Below, in pieces: positions 26,082 to 35,486 of a DNA stretch of 64,000 bases. Position 1 is the stretch's first letter. The number at the start of each line of letters is the position of its first letter. The stretch comes from VAZQ01 sp963835165 (GTDB lineage: Bacteria > Pseudomonadota > Alphaproteobacteria > Rhizobiales > Xanthobacteraceae). Under the pieces are notes generated by a model that was given only the letters and a program-made list of their open reading frames with translations, was not told the DNA's origin and did no database searches. The stretch covers positions 124,001 through 188,000 of the forward strand of contig CAWIGD010000053.1 of NCBI GenBank assembly GCA_963835165.1. Reading direction: 5' to 3'. The position numbers were made by a program, and so were the translations under genes.

Positions 26082-28892
26082 TCAGTCGACCGCCACCGCG
26101 GTCCGGGCCGGCTTGGCTCCCTCGTGATTGGGCGAGAGCAGCCCGATCAAGGCGCGCTTGATGGTGGCCTGGCGCGTCGCCGAGGTGATCTTCGCCCCGA
26201 ACAGGTCGGTGACGTAGAACACGTCGACCGCGCGCTCGCCGAAGGTCGCGACGTGCGCGGAGCCGATGTTGAGGTTGAGCTTGGACAGGGTCGCGGTGAG
26301 CTCGAACAACAGGCCGGGCCGGTCGAGCCCGATGACCTCGACCATGGTGTAGCGGTTCGACCAGCCGTTGTTGATGGTGACTTCCGGCACCACGGCAAAG
26401 GCCTTCAGCCGCGCTTTCCCCGTCGCCCGCTTGGCGACCACCTCGGGCAGCCGCAGGTCGCCGCGCAATGCCTTCTCGATCGACTCGGTGATGCGCGCGG
26501 CGCGCCGCGCCTCGTCGGTGTCGAGCTCGAACTCGCGCGACACCGAAATGGTATCGAGCGCGCGCCCATCGGTGGTGGTGAAGATCTGCGCGTCGACGAT
26601 GTTGGCGCCCGCCACCGCGCAGGCCCCCGCGATGATGGAGAGCAGCCACGGATGGTCCGGCGCCACCACGGTGAGCTCGGTCACGCCGCGCGCGGCCGGG
26701 AACGACACGGTGGTGGCGAGCGACTTTCCGGCCTGCGCGGCCGAATGCAGGAAGCGCGCATGCGCGATCTTCTGCGGCAGGTCGACCTTGAGCCAGTAGG
26801 CGGGATAATGCAGCGCGATGTAAGCGTCGATCTCCGCCGGCGTCCAATCCCTGAGCTCGGCCGTGAACTCGGCCTGCGCCAGGGCGACACGCTGCGCGCG
26901 GTTGACCTCGGAAAATCCGCCGGTGAGCACCGGCTCGGTCTCGTAATAGAGCGTGCGGATGAGCTGCGCCTTCCAGCCGTTCCACACGCCCGGTCCCACC
27001 GCCTTGATGTCGGCTGTCGTGAGGATGGTGAGCAGCTTCATGCGCTCGACCGACTGCACGACCGCGCTGAAATTCTCGATGGTCATGCGGTCGGAGAGGT
27101 CGCGCGACTGCGCGACCGATGACATCACGAGGTGCACCTCGATCAGCCAGGCGACGGTTTCGGTCTCGGCCGCCGAGAAGCCGAGCCGCGGACAGAGATG
27201 GCGCGCCACGCGGGCGCCGGCAATCGAGTGATCCTCGATCCGGCCCTTGGCGATATCGTGCAGGAACAGCGCGACGTAAAGCAGCTCCCGGTGCCGCGGC
27301 TGAATCGTCCGCATCAGGTCGTTGGCGAACTTGGTATCCTCGGTACGGCCGGCATCGATGTCGGAAAGCACGCCGATGCAGCGCAAGAGATGCTCGTCAA
27401 CGGTGTAGTGGTGGTACATGTTGAACTGCATCATCGCGACGATGCGGCCGAAGGCGCGCACGAAGCGGCCGAGCACGCCGGCCTCGTTCATCCGCCGCAG
27501 CACGGTCTCGGCGTCGTTCTTCGAGGTCAGGATCTCAAGAAAAAGCCGGTTCGCCTCCTCGTTCTCGCGCATCGCCTGGTCGATGAGCTTGAGCGAGCGC
27601 GTGGCGATATGCATGGCGTCGGGATGGAACGCGAGATTGTATTTCTGCGCGAGATGAAAGATGCGGATCAGATTGATCGGGTCGCGGTTGAACACGTTCT
27701 CGTCGGCGACATTGATGCGATTGTAGTCGACGACGAAATCCTCGGTCTCGCTCAGCGTGCGCCGCGGCCGCGGCCGGAACTTGGCCATCATCCGGCTCAG
27801 CACCGGCATGGCCTTGGCCTGATTGTCCTCGAGCTTGGCACAGAGAATGGCGGTGAGATCGCCGACGTCCTTGGCGATCAGGAAGTAGTGCTTCATGAAG
27901 CGCTCGACGTCCCGCAAGCCCGGATGCTCGGTGTAGCCGAGCCGCACCGCGATCTCGCGCTGGATGTCGAAGGAGAGCCGCTCCTCGGCCCGTCCCGTGA
28001 GAAAATGCATATGACAGCGCACCGCCCACAGGAAATCGCCGCAACGACGAAACCGGCGGTACTCGCGCGGATCATAGACGCCGTGGGCAATGAGCTCCTC
28101 GCGTTCGCGCACGCGATAGACGTATTTGGCGATCCAATAGAGCGTATGCAGGTCGCGTAGCCCGCCCTTGCCGTCCTTGACGTTGGGCTCGACCAGATAG
28201 CGGGACTGGCCGGCCCGGCGGTGGCGCTCTTCCCGCTCGGCGAGCTTGGCGGCGACGAATTCCGCCCCGGTTCCCTGCACGACCTCCTTGTCGAAGCGGG
28301 TGACCAGCTCGTCGTAAAGCTTGTGGTCGCCGAGGAGATAGCGCGACTCCAGCAACGCCGTGCGCACGGTCATGTCGGCCTTGGCCTGGCGGATGCACTC
28401 GTTGATCGAGCGCGTGGCATGGCCGACCTTGAGCCCGGTGTCCCACAGGCAATAGAGGATGGTCTCGGCGACGGATTCGCCCCAGGCCGTCTGCTTGTAG
28501 GGCAGCAGAAACAGCAGATCGATGTCGGAGCCCGCCGCCAGCACGCCGCGGCCGTAGCCGCCGGTGGCGACGATCGCCATGTGCTCGGCCTCCGACGGGT
28601 TCTCCGCGGGATAGAGGTGCTTGGCCGTGAACTCGTACAGCACGCGGATGATCTCATCCTGCATGAAGCACAAGCGCTCGGCGCAGCGCCGGCCGTGCCG
28701 GTCCTTGATCAGCAGGTTCTCGGCCGCGGCGCGTCCCTGCACCAGCGCGGCCTTGATGCGGCGGGCGACTTCCAATCGCAGTTCGCGCGGGTTGCCGGCG
28801 TGGACCTTGGCCAGGCGCTCGAGGTCGGACGCGACTTCGCTCGCGTCGAAGACTTCGGTTTCAAGGGGAACATGATCGCTTGGGGTCAGCAT
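26082..28892 (-). CDS. glnD: Bifunctional uridylyltransferase/uridylyl-removing enzyme GlnD
   Basis: GlnD senses glutamine and adds or removes UMP on PII proteins, controlling nitrogen metabolism. The 936-residue product has a nucleotidyltransferase motif GGYGRG...GSDID near 125, a helical linker, an HD domain (FLHDIAKGRIEDH near 540) for uridylyl removal and two C-terminal ACT domains that bind glutamine (VVAPDHPWLL and IGLDRPGLL blocks). The start at ATG 28892 (MLTPSDHVPLE) fits relatives; eight further codons upstream are open. The length is normal. Confidence 0.95.
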   Translation of the reverse strand: MLTPSDHVPLETEVFDASEVASDLERLAKVHAGNPRELRLEVARRIKAALVQGRAAAENLLIKDRHGRRCAERLCFMQDEIIRVLYEFTAKHLYPAENPSEAEHMAIVATGGYGRGVLAAGSDIDLLFLLPYKQTAWGESVAETILYCLWDTGLKVGHATRSINECIRQAKADMTVRTALLESRYLLGDHKLYDELVTRFDKEVVQGTGAEFVAAKLAEREERHRRAGQSRYLVEPNVKDGKGGLRDLHTLYWIAKYVYRVREREELIAHGVYDPREYRRFRRCGDFLWAVRCHMHFLTGRAEERLSFDIQREIAVRLGYTEHPGLRDVERFMKHYFLIAKDVGDLTAILCAKLEDNQAKAMPVLSRMMAKFRPRPRRTLSETEDFVVDYNRINVADENVFNRDPINLIRIFHLAQKYNLAFHPDAMHIATRSLKLIDQAMRENEEANRLFLEILTSKNDAETVLRRMNEAGVLGRFVRAFGRIVAMMQFNMYHHYTVDEHLLRCIGVLSDIDAGRTEDTKFANDLMRTIQPRHRELLYVALFLHDIAKGRIEDHSIAGARVARHLCPRLGFSAAETETVAWLIEVHLVMSSVAQSRDLSDRMTIENFSAVVQSVERMKLLTILTTADIKAVGPGVWNGWKAQLIRTLYYETEPVLTGGFSEVNRAQRVALAQAEFTAELRDWTPAEIDAYIALHYPAYWLKVDLPQKIAHARFLHSAAQAGKSLATTVSFPAARGVTELTVVAPDHPWLLSIIAGACAVAGANIVDAQIFTTTDGRALDTISVSREFELDTDEARRAARITESIEKALRGDLRLPEVVAKRATGKARLKAFAVVPEVTINNGWSNRYTMVEVIGLDRPGLLFELTATLSKLNLNIGSAHVATFGERAVDVFYVTDLFGAKITSATRQATIKRALIGLLSPNHEGAKPARTAVAVD

Positions 28893-29237
28893 GCTACCTT
28901 CGAGATAGCGGAGCACAGGCGATGTGTCACCGGGTGCGGGATCGCCGGAGCGCGGCGCGGGCGCGGAAACGTTCTGCGGTCGCGGGGTCGAAATGGAAGT
29001 AATTCCTCTTTTGACACCAATATACGACAGATATTTTCTCGTTGACGCTCCTCCCAGCCCTTCCTAAGAATAAACATAGCGCCGATTTGAGCACAGCAGC
29101 TTGCGGGCGCTTTAACAAATGCAGCTAAAGCGCGGGCCCCGCCCTCGCCAAGCTGATGGCGGGCAACATTTCCCGCCTTCATCCATCGGCCTCTTCGCGC
29201 AAGGCACGCGAGCAGGGCCCCACGCATGGAGGTCGCC
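28893..29237. promoter_or_regulatory. Divergent intergenic region of glnD and the SsuA-like gene
   Basis: About 345 bases with a moderately AT-rich centre. A perfect -35 hexamer TTGACA occurs at 29011-29016 on the plus strand with only a weak -10 candidate (TATTTT, 29032-29037), 15 bases downstream. I see no small gene here. Confidence 0.3.
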
Positions 29238-30218
29238 GTGACCGTATTCTCCCGCCGCCTGATTTGTGTCTCCGCCGTCCTGGCCGGCCTGCTGCCGAAC
29301 GCGAGCCTGTGGGCCGCCGACAACCCGAAGGAAATCTACGTCGACTGGGCGACCTACAACCCGGTATCGATGCTGCTCAAGGACAAGGGTTTCCTGGAGA
29401 AGGAGTTCGCCAAGGACGGCATCAAGGTCGTGTGGGTGAAGACCGTCTCGTCCAGCAATGCGTTGCAGTTCCTCAACGCCAATTCCATCAACTTCGGTTC
29501 GACCGCGGGCTCCGCGGCCCTCATCGCCAAGATCAACGGCAATCCCATCAAGTCGGTCTACGTCTATTCGCGGCCGGAATGGACCGCCCTCGTCACCACC
29601 AAGGACAGCAAGATCAACAAGGTGGAGGACCTCAAGGGCAAGAAGGTCGCGATGGTGCGCGGCACCGATCCGCACATCTTCGCGGTACGGGCGCTGCTCG
29701 CCGCCGGACTGTCGGACAAGGACGTCACCCCAGTGCTGGTGCAGCAGCACGCCGACGGCGGCACCGCCCTCCTGCGCGGCGACGTCGATGCCTGGGCCGG
29801 TCTCGACCCCATGATGGCGCAGCACGAGGTGAAGGACGGCGCGCGGCTGTTCTTCCGCAATCCCGCCGCCAACACCTGGGGCATCCTCAATGTGCGCGAG
29901 GAGTTCGCCAAGGATCACCCCGACATCGTGCGCCGCGTGATCGCGGCTTACGAGGAGGCGCGCAAGTATTCGCTCGCCAACTACGATGAGCTGAAGAAGA
30001 CCTTCATCGGCGTCACCGGTCTTGAAGGCGCCGTCGTCGACAAGCAGCTCAAGGAGCGCACCGAGCTCACCCACAACAAGGTCGGACCGGCGCAGCGGGA
30101 ATCGATCCTCGAGGCGGGTCTTGCGCTGCAGAAGGCGGGCGTCATCGGCGCCAGCGTCGACGTCAAGAAGGCGGTCGATGACCTGATCGACGATCGCTAC
30201 GTCACGGTGACGAACTGA
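29238..30218 (+). CDS. Aliphatic sulfonate/nitrate-type ABC substrate-binding protein (SsuA-like)
   Basis: The product, 326 residues from GTG 29238, has a Sec signal (ending LWA-AD), then a two-lobed NMT1/SsuA-like binding protein with KEIYVDWATYNPVSMLLKD and the DVDAWAGLDP motif. GGAGG lies five bases before the GTG; an ATG at 29226 is also in frame. It would bind sulfonates, taurine or a related small molecule in the periplasm and deliver it to the permease and ATPase encoded downstream. Given the Sox and persulfide genes upstream in the window, a sulfonate is attractive but unproven. Confidence 0.85.
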   Translation: MTVFSRRLICVSAVLAGLLPNASLWAADNPKEIYVDWATYNPVSMLLKDKGFLEKEFAKDGIKVVWVKTVSSSNALQFLNANSINFGSTAGSAALIAKINGNPIKSVYVYSRPEWTALVTTKDSKINKVEDLKGKKVAMVRGTDPHIFAVRALLAAGLSDKDVTPVLVQQHADGGTALLRGDVDAWAGLDPMMAQHEVKDGARLFFRNPAANTWGILNVREEFAKDHPDIVRRVIAAYEEARKYSLANYDELKKTFIGVTGLEGAVVDKQLKERTELTHNKVGPAQRESILEAGLALQKAGVIGASVDVKKAVDDLIDDRYVTVTN

Positions 30219-30324
30219 CGCCGAAGGCGTCATCCCGGAGCGCTCCGGAGGGGCGCTCCGCAATCCATCGCGGCCAGCCGGGTTCATCGATTGCGGGCGC
30301 GCGGGCCTTGCCCGCGCCCGCAAT
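30216..30324. repeat. Palindromic repeats between binding-protein and permease genes
   Basis: TGACGCC-gaa-GGCGTCA (30216-30232) begins exactly at the SsuA-like stop codon. The perfect palindrome CCGGAGCGCTCCGG follows (30235-30248). Then comes a long stem of ATTGCGGGCGCG... against ...CGCCCGCAAT (30290-30324). These are typical interspersed repeats and could create polarity within the operon. Confidence 0.7.
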
Positions 30325-30355
30325 GACGGCGCCGGTTGCATTCCGTGAGCCGGTT

Positions 30356-31192
30356 ATGTCTGCTGTGTCCATGACGGCGAGCGCCGAACAGGCCGGGGTG
30401 GCGCCGGCGGTACCGAAAGCACGGTTGGCGCGCGGCTTGCGGCCCGCGCTCGGCCTGCTGCTGCCGGTCGCGGTTGCGGTGTGCTGGGAGATCGCGGTCG
30501 GCATGGGCTGGTCCAACGGACGCCTGGTGCCGCCGCCGTCGGTGATCTGGCATACGTTTGTCGATCTTGCCGCCACCGGCGAGCTGCAGCGCCACGCGCT
30601 CGCGACGGTCTCGCGGGTGGCGGCCGGTTTTGCCTTCGGCGTGGCGGCCGGAACGGTGCTCGGCGCGATCGCCGGTTATTCGGCCCTGACCCATCGCATC
30701 GTCGATCCCACGCTGCAGGCCCTGCGCTCGATTCCATCCATCGCCTGGGTGCCGCTGTTCATCCTGTGGTTCGGCATCTTCGAGGCGTCCAAGATCATTC
30801 TCATCGCCGTCGGCGTGTTCTTTCCGGTCTATCTCGGCGTCATGGGCGCGGTCATGTCGGTCGACCGCAAGATTGTCGAGGTCGGACGCGTCTTTCGCCT
30901 TTCGGGTCCGGCCATGGTCCGGCGCATCCTGTTGCCGGCGGTGATGCCGACCTACGTGATCTCGCTGCGCGCCGGGCTCGGGCTGGGCTGGATGTTCGTG
31001 GTCGCGGCGGAATTCCTCGGCGCCTCGACCGGTCTCGGATTTCTCCTGATCGACGGCCAGCAGCTCGGCAAGCCGGCGCAGATCGTGGCCGCCATCGTCG
31101 CCTTTGCGATCCTCGGCAAGACCACCGACTGGCTGATCGCGGCGATCGCCACGCCCTTCCTGCGCTGGGAAGACCGGTTCGCGCGCACCTGA
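30356..31192 (+). CDS. ABC importer permease (SsuC/TauC-like)
   Basis: The product, 278 residues from ATG 30356, has six membrane segments and the permease loop VGRVFRLSGPAMVRRILLPA, which contacts the ATPase. It belongs to the nitrate/sulfonate/taurine group. An ATG at 30308 is in frame but lies inside a palindromic repeat, so the later start is preferred; another in-frame ATG is at 30371. It ends nine bases before the ATPase gene. Confidence 0.88.
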   Translation: MSAVSMTASAEQAGVAPAVPKARLARGLRPALGLLLPVAVAVCWEIAVGMGWSNGRLVPPPSVIWHTFVDLAATGELQRHALATVSRVAAGFAFGVAAGTVLGAIAGYSALTHRIVDPTLQALRSIPSIAWVPLFILWFGIFEASKIILIAVGVFFPVYLGVMGAVMSVDRKIVEVGRVFRLSGPAMVRRILLPAVMPTYVISLRAGLGLGWMFVVAAEFLGASTGLGFLLIDGQQLGKPAQIVAAIVAFAILGKTTDWLIAAIATPFLRWEDRFART

Positions 31193-31201
31193 GGGAAACT
31201 C

Positions 31202-31993
31202 ATGCTGGTCCTCGACCGCGTCGGCAAGACCTATCCCAACGGCGTGCGTGCGCTCGACGGCATCTCGCTCGAGGTCGCCCCTGGTGAAATCCTCGTGGTC
31301 ATCGGCGGCTCCGGCTGCGGCAAGTCCACCATGCTGCGGGCCATTTCGGGCCTCGACACGCCGACCCAGGGCAAGGTCGTGCTCGACGACATGGTGATCA
31401 CCGCGCCGCACGAGCAGATCGGCATCATCTTCCAGGAGCCGCGCCTCCTGCCCTGGCTGCGCGTCGCCGACAATGTCGGCTTCGGCCTGGAGCAGTATCC
31501 GAAGGCGGAACGCAAGACCCGCGTGACGCGCGCGCTCGAGCGCGTCGGCCTGACCGACAAGGCGAAGGTATGGCCGCGCGAGCTCTCCGGCGGCCAGGCC
31601 CAGCGGGTCGCCATTGCCCGCGCACTGGTGCCGCGGCCGCAGGTGCTCCTGCTCGATGAGCCGTTCTCCGCGCTCGACGCCTTCACCCGCGCCGACCTGC
31701 AGGATCACCTGCTCGACCTCTGGGCCGACTTGAAGCCGACGCTGATCGTCGTGACGCACGACGTCGAGGAAGCGATCGTGCTGGCCGATCGCATCATGGT
31801 GATGCGGCCGCATCCGGGCCGCGTCTACGAGGAGATCGCGTGCGACCTGCCGCGCCCGCGCGACCGCCAGTCGGCGGCGTTCGATTTCGTCAAGCGCCGG
31901 GTGCTGGCCGCGCTCGACCGCTCGCTCGAGCGCGCGGTGATCACCGACGACGGCGAGACCAGGGCGGAGGCCGGCGGCGGGCTGTGGTGGTAA
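31202..31993 (+). CDS. ABC importer ATPase (SsuB/TauB-like)
   Basis: The 263-residue product has Walker A GGSGCGKST (about 36-44), the Q-loop IFQEPRLLPW, the signature LSGGQAQR, Walker B LLLDEPFSALD and the H-loop THD. The PRLLPW segment is characteristic of SsuB/TauB/NrtD ATPases. GAGGG precedes the ATG. It completes a three-gene importer with the binding protein and permease. No monooxygenase such as SsuD or TauD is encoded nearby. Confidence 0.9.
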   Translation: MLVLDRVGKTYPNGVRALDGISLEVAPGEILVVIGGSGCGKSTMLRAISGLDTPTQGKVVLDDMVITAPHEQIGIIFQEPRLLPWLRVADNVGFGLEQYPKAERKTRVTRALERVGLTDKAKVWPRELSGGQAQRVAIARALVPRPQVLLLDEPFSALDAFTRADLQDHLLDLWADLKPTLIVVTHDVEEAIVLADRIMVMRPHPGRVYEEIACDLPRPRDRQSAAFDFVKRRVLAALDRSLERAVITDDGETRAEAGGGLWW

Positions 31994-32084
31994 CCGCCGG
32001 GGGACGACCCAGGACACAAGCGTCTTGCTTTTTTCCCTCGGCTGTCGTCTGTCCGTCCGGCATTCCGAACCGAGGGTTTCATCT

Positions 32085-32594
32085 ATGGACGCCACTGCGT
32101 TGCGCGCCATGCAGGCGCCGCTCAAGGAGCGCTACAAGGGGGACCCCAAGTCCGCCTACATCACCTTGAAAGCCAAGGGCACGCTCGACGATACCCACAT
32201 CGCCTGCAAAGTGGAGACCGGGCGGGCGCTCGCGGTCGCGGGCTTGCATCCCGCCACCGGCGGCTCGGGGCTCGAGCTCTGTTCCGGCGACATGCTGCTC
32301 GAGGCGCTGGTGGCTTGCGCCGGCGTCACGCTCAAAGCCGTCGCCACCGCCATCGACATCCCGCTCAAGTCCGGGCAGGTGTCGGCCGAAGGCGATCTCG
32401 ACTTCCGCGGCACGCTCGGCGTGGCCAAGGACGCGCCGGTCGGCTTCGCGCAGATCCGCCTGCGCTTCGACGTCGAGACCGACGCGCCCCAGGACAAGCT
32501 CGACCAGTTGCTCAAGCTCACCGAGCGCTATTGCGTCGTCTATCAGACGATCAAGAGCGGCCCGCCGGTCGAGGTGAAGCTCAATCGCAGTTGA
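32085..32594 (+). CDS. OsmC/Ohr-family protein
   Basis: The 169-residue cytoplasmic product has the OsmC fold with two conserved cysteines (ELCSGDMLLEALVACAGVTL, about 66 and 80 residues in), which in characterised relatives reduce organic hydroperoxides. The start at ATG 32085 follows GAGGG by eight bases. It lies 91 bases after the importer ATPase on the same strand. Some OsmC proteins occur with sulfur or lipid genes, but the physiological substrate cannot be told here. Confidence 0.85.
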   Translation: MDATALRAMQAPLKERYKGDPKSAYITLKAKGTLDDTHIACKVETGRALAVAGLHPATGGSGLELCSGDMLLEALVACAGVTLKAVATAIDIPLKSGQVSAEGDLDFRGTLGVAKDAPVGFAQIRLRFDVETDAPQDKLDQLLKLTERYCVVYQTIKSGPPVEVKLNRS

Positions 32595-32763
32595 CCATGG
32601 TCCATGTCGGAGCGCGTAGGGCGGGCAAGGCGAACCGTGCCCACGCGCTGGTCGCATCGTCCCGCGCGCGCCGCGCGGGCACGGCGCCCGTGGCCGCACC
32701 GAGCACCGTGCGAACTTCGAGTGCGCCTTTGTCCACCCTGCGGCTCACGCCTGCTCCGCGCTG

Positions 32764-33564
32764 ATGCTCCCGGATCCGCTGTTCTGGTACGGCCTTGCCC
32801 TCAAGATGGCCATGACCGCGACGATCGTGGTCGTCGCATCGGTTGCGGTCGAGCGCAGCGGGCCGTTTATCGGCGCGCTGATCGCGGCGCTGCCGACGGC
32901 GGCGGCCGCCGCCTACATCATCATGGCGCTGGAGCATCCGCCTGATTTCATCGCCGCGAGCGCGGTCGGCAGCGCCGCCGCCAATGCGGCGGTCGCGATC
33001 TTCGCGCTCACCTACGCCGCGCTGGCCCAGCGCCAAGGTATCGTGCTCAGCATCGGCGGGGCGACGCTGGTGTGGTTTGCCGCCGCCGCCGGATTGCGCC
33101 TCGTCGACTGGACGCCGGCGAGCGCGTTCGCGCTCAACGCCGTCGTGTTCGCCGTCGCGATCCCGGCCTCGGCCGCCTACCGCCGCGAAGCTGTCCCGCG
33201 CGAACAGATCAAGCGCAGGCGCTACGACATCCCGCTGCGCGCGGCGACGGCCGCGCTGGTGGTCGCGGTGGTGACGACGGCGAGCCATCGCATCGGCTCG
33301 TTCGCCTCCGGCGTGTTCGCCGTGTTTCCGATCGTGATGGGCAGCTTCGTGGTGATCCTGCATCCGCGCGTCGGCGGACCGGCAGCGGGTGCCGTGCTTG
33401 CGCACGCGGAGCCCGCGCTTGTCGGCCTCGGGCTCGGCTTTCTCGGGCTGCACTATCTCGCCGAGCCGGTGGGGGTCTGGTGGGGCTTCGCCGGCGGCCT
33501 CGCCATCACGATGGCGTGGAGCGCGATGCTGTGGCTGCTGCGGCGGGCGCGGTTGCGGCCCTAG
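32764..33564 (+). CDS. Integral membrane protein of unknown function
   Basis: The 266-residue product is almost entirely hydrophobic with about eight predicted membrane segments, many rich in alanine. A short basic loop (YRREAVPREQIKRRRYD, about 139-155) divides it in two. I do not recognise a family with confidence. The stop codon TAG is part of the CTAG end of a short repeat fragment that begins at 33561. The hopanoid gene hpnA follows 47 bases later. Confidence 0.7.
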   Translation: MLPDPLFWYGLALKMAMTATIVVVASVAVERSGPFIGALIAALPTAAAAAYIIMALEHPPDFIAASAVGSAAANAAVAIFALTYAALAQRQGIVLSIGGATLVWFAAAAGLRLVDWTPASAFALNAVVFAVAIPASAAYRREAVPREQIKRRRYDIPLRAATAALVVAVVTTASHRIGSFASGVFAVFPIVMGSFVVILHPRVGGPAAGAVLAHAEPALVGLGLGFLGLHYLAEPVGVWWGFAGGLAITMAWSAMLWLLRRARLRP

Positions 33565-33592
33565 TGTGGCGGTGTGACAATCATTGTGAGAC
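33561..33592 (+). repeat. Fragment of the CTAG-bounded hairpin element family
   Basis: CTAGTGTGGCGG matches the outer arm of the element ending at 43167, and a short ATCATTGTG follows as in the loops of other copies. The remaining arms are missing. The first TAG serves as stop codon for the upstream membrane-protein gene. Confidence 0.5.
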
Positions 33593-33611
33593 AAGAACAG
33601 GCCGGTGCGTC

Positions 33612-34622
33612 ATGGCGATATCGGACAGCGGCGGCAATGATCTCATGCTCGTCACCGGGGCGAGCGGTTTCGTCGGCTCGGCCATTGCGATATCAGCGCG
33701 CGCGGCGGGCTACCGCGTGCGCGTTCTGGTGCGACGATCAAGTCCGCGGATCAATATCCAGCCCGATGACGAGGTAGTCGTCGGAGACATGTGCGATCGC
33801 GCATCGCTGGGCCCGGCGCTGAAAGGCGTGCGCTACCTTGCGCATGCCGCCGCCGACTATCGGCTGTGGGCCCCGCCAACCGACGACATCATGCGCACCA
33901 ACCTGGAAGGGACGCGAGCGGTGATGGAGGAGGCGCTGCGCGCCGGGGTCGAGCGCATCGTCTACACCAGCAGCGTCGCGACGCTGGCGTTGCGGGACGG
34001 CGCGCCGGCCGACGAGAGCCGTCCGCTGCCGGAAAGCGAAGCCGTGGGCGCCTACAAGAAGAGCAAGGTCCGCGCCGAACGGGTCGTCGAGGAGATGGTG
34101 AAACAGCACCGGCTGCCGGCCGTGATCGTCAACCCCGCGGCGCCGATCGGGCCGCGCGACGTGAAGCCGACGCCCACCGGCCGCATCATCGTCGAGTGCG
34201 CGAGCGGCCGGATGCCGGGATTCGTGGATACCGGGCTTAATCTCGTGCATGTCGACGACGTCGCGGCCGGGCATCTTGCAGCGCTGCGACGCGGCGGAAT
34301 CGGCGAACGGTACATTCTGGGCGGAGAGAACGTGGCGCTCGGCACCATGCTCGCGGACATCGCCAGCATTGTCGGCCGCCGCCCGCCGACGCTGCGATTT
34401 CCGATCGCTGCGCTCTATCCGATCGCATTCGGCGCCGAACTATGGGCACGCCTGAGCGGCAAAGCGCCGTTCGCGACCGTCGATGGGCTGCGCATGGCGC
34501 GCCATCACATGTTCTTCAGCGACGCGAAGGCGCGGCGCGAGCTTGGATATGTTTCGCGGCCTTATCGCGAGGCTATCGCGGATGCGATCGCCTGGTTCAA
34601 GCAAGCCGGTTATTTGCGCTGA
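33612..34622 (+). CDS. hpnA: Hopanoid-associated sugar epimerase HpnA
   Basis: The 336-residue product is an extended SDR with the Rossmann motif GASGFVG near residue 16, the catalytic YKKSK near 155 and the DDVAAGHLAAL block of NAD-dependent epimerases. Overall features match HpnA, linked to hopanoid side-chain assembly and often found with hpn genes; its exact reaction is not settled. The gene faces hpnK, hpnJ, hpnI and hpnL, which are on the minus strand; the stops of hpnA and hpnK are 27 bases apart. Confidence 0.88.
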   Translation: MAISDSGGNDLMLVTGASGFVGSAIAISARAAGYRVRVLVRRSSPRINIQPDDEVVVGDMCDRASLGPALKGVRYLAHAAADYRLWAPPTDDIMRTNLEGTRAVMEEALRAGVERIVYTSSVATLALRDGAPADESRPLPESEAVGAYKKSKVRAERVVEEMVKQHRLPAVIVNPAAPIGPRDVKPTPTGRIIVECASGRMPGFVDTGLNLVHVDDVAAGHLAALRRGGIGERYILGGENVALGTMLADIASIVGRRPPTLRFPIAALYPIAFGAELWARLSGKAPFATVDGLRMARHHMFFSDAKARRELGYVSRPYREAIADAIAWFKQAGYLR

Positions 34623-34649
34623 CACGCGGACGGTACGCCGTCGCCGGGG

Positions 34650-35486
34650 TCACAAATCGCAATAGCCGCCCAGCGCGACGTCGGGACGGCGCGCGGCTGC
34701 AATCGCCGAGGGCGCCATGAGCGCAGCAAGCTCGTCGGCGTAGCGGTATCCGGGCGCATGTCCCTCGAAGCCGCCGGACGTCGCCGGGTGCAGGTAGATT
34801 TCCGTGCTGCCTTCAGGAAGGTGGCGCAGCAGACCGGACAATCGCGGTTGCGTCATCGCGCCGGACCAGGCCAGCCCGAACACCGCGTCGGGAACCCGCA
34901 AACCGGCCCGCCGCGCACGGCGGCCGAGCAGCGCAGCCCATGGCGCGGTCAGATAGGCCGGGCTTCGCCGCGCCGATGGCTCCACCTCGGCCAGAACGCC
35001 GGCCGGCTCGATCGGCACCCGCAAACCGCGCAGACCGTAACGCCGGCCGATCGCGATCATCTGATCGGCGATGGTCGGGTGCAGGTGAAAATGCTTGTGC
35101 GCATTGACGTGATCGAGCGCAAGCCCGGTCGCGCGATAGGCTTCGAACTGCGCCTCGATCTCCGCCGCGATCTGCCGGCGGACGGAAGGACGCGCGAATA
35201 TATCGAACCCGAGACGGACCATGTCGCTGCGGAACCGCCCCGTCTGGTCGACGAGATCCGGCAGGCGGTGCGGCGGCAGGAGCGGCCGGCCCTCCACCAG
35301 AACCAGATGCAGGCCGACACGCAAACGCGGCAGCCGGCGCGCGCGCGCGATCGCGTCCTGTGCCGCGGGGGCGGCGACCATGAGGCTGGCAGCCGTCAGG
35401 ACGCCGTCCTGATGCGCGGCTTCCACGGCTTCATTGACTTCGCGCGCGAGCCCAAAATCGTCGGCGGTGACGACGACACGTTTCAG
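34650..35486 (-). CDS. hpnK: Hopanoid biosynthesis deacetylase HpnK (YdjC-like), CTG start inferred
   Basis: HpnK is a YdjC-fold deacetylase that removes the acetyl group from N-acetylglucosaminyl hopanoid. The metal-binding N-terminal motif TADDFG is present only if translation starts upstream of the first usual start codon (GTG 35426). A CTG at 35486 gives 278 residues beginning LKRVVVTADDFGLAREVNEA and overlaps the hpnJ stop (CTGA). This is normal length and motif content. NAHKHFHLHP supplies further metal ligands. An unusual start or a small sequence error explains the lack of ATG. It is translationally coupled to hpnJ. Confidence 0.85.
   Translation of the reverse strand: MKRVVVTADDFGLAREVNEAVEAAHQDGVLTAASLMVAAPAAQDAIARARRLPRLRVGLHLVLVEGRPLLPPHRLPDLVDQTGRFRSDMVRLGFDIFARPSVRRQIAAEIEAQFEAYRATGLALDHVNAHKHFHLHPTIADQMIAIGRRYGLRGLRVPIEPAGVLAEVEPSARRSPAYLTAPWAALLGRRARRAGLRVPDAVFGLAWSGAMTQPRLSGLLRHLPEGSTEIYLHPATSGGFEGHAPGYRYADELAALMAPSAIAAARRPDVALGGYCDL

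Noticed and set aside
28893..29237. Small gene between glnD and the SsuA-like gene
   Set aside because: Short frames exist on both strands but lack ribosome sites and conserved features.
30308..30355. Upstream ATG of the SsuC-like permease as real start
   Set aside because: It lies inside a GC-rich palindrome and adds residues without a membrane-protein character; the ATG at 30356 is more likely.
30284..32125. Open frame opposite the SsuBC-like genes
   Set aside because: Antisense to two clear ABC genes and includes palindromic repeat sequence.
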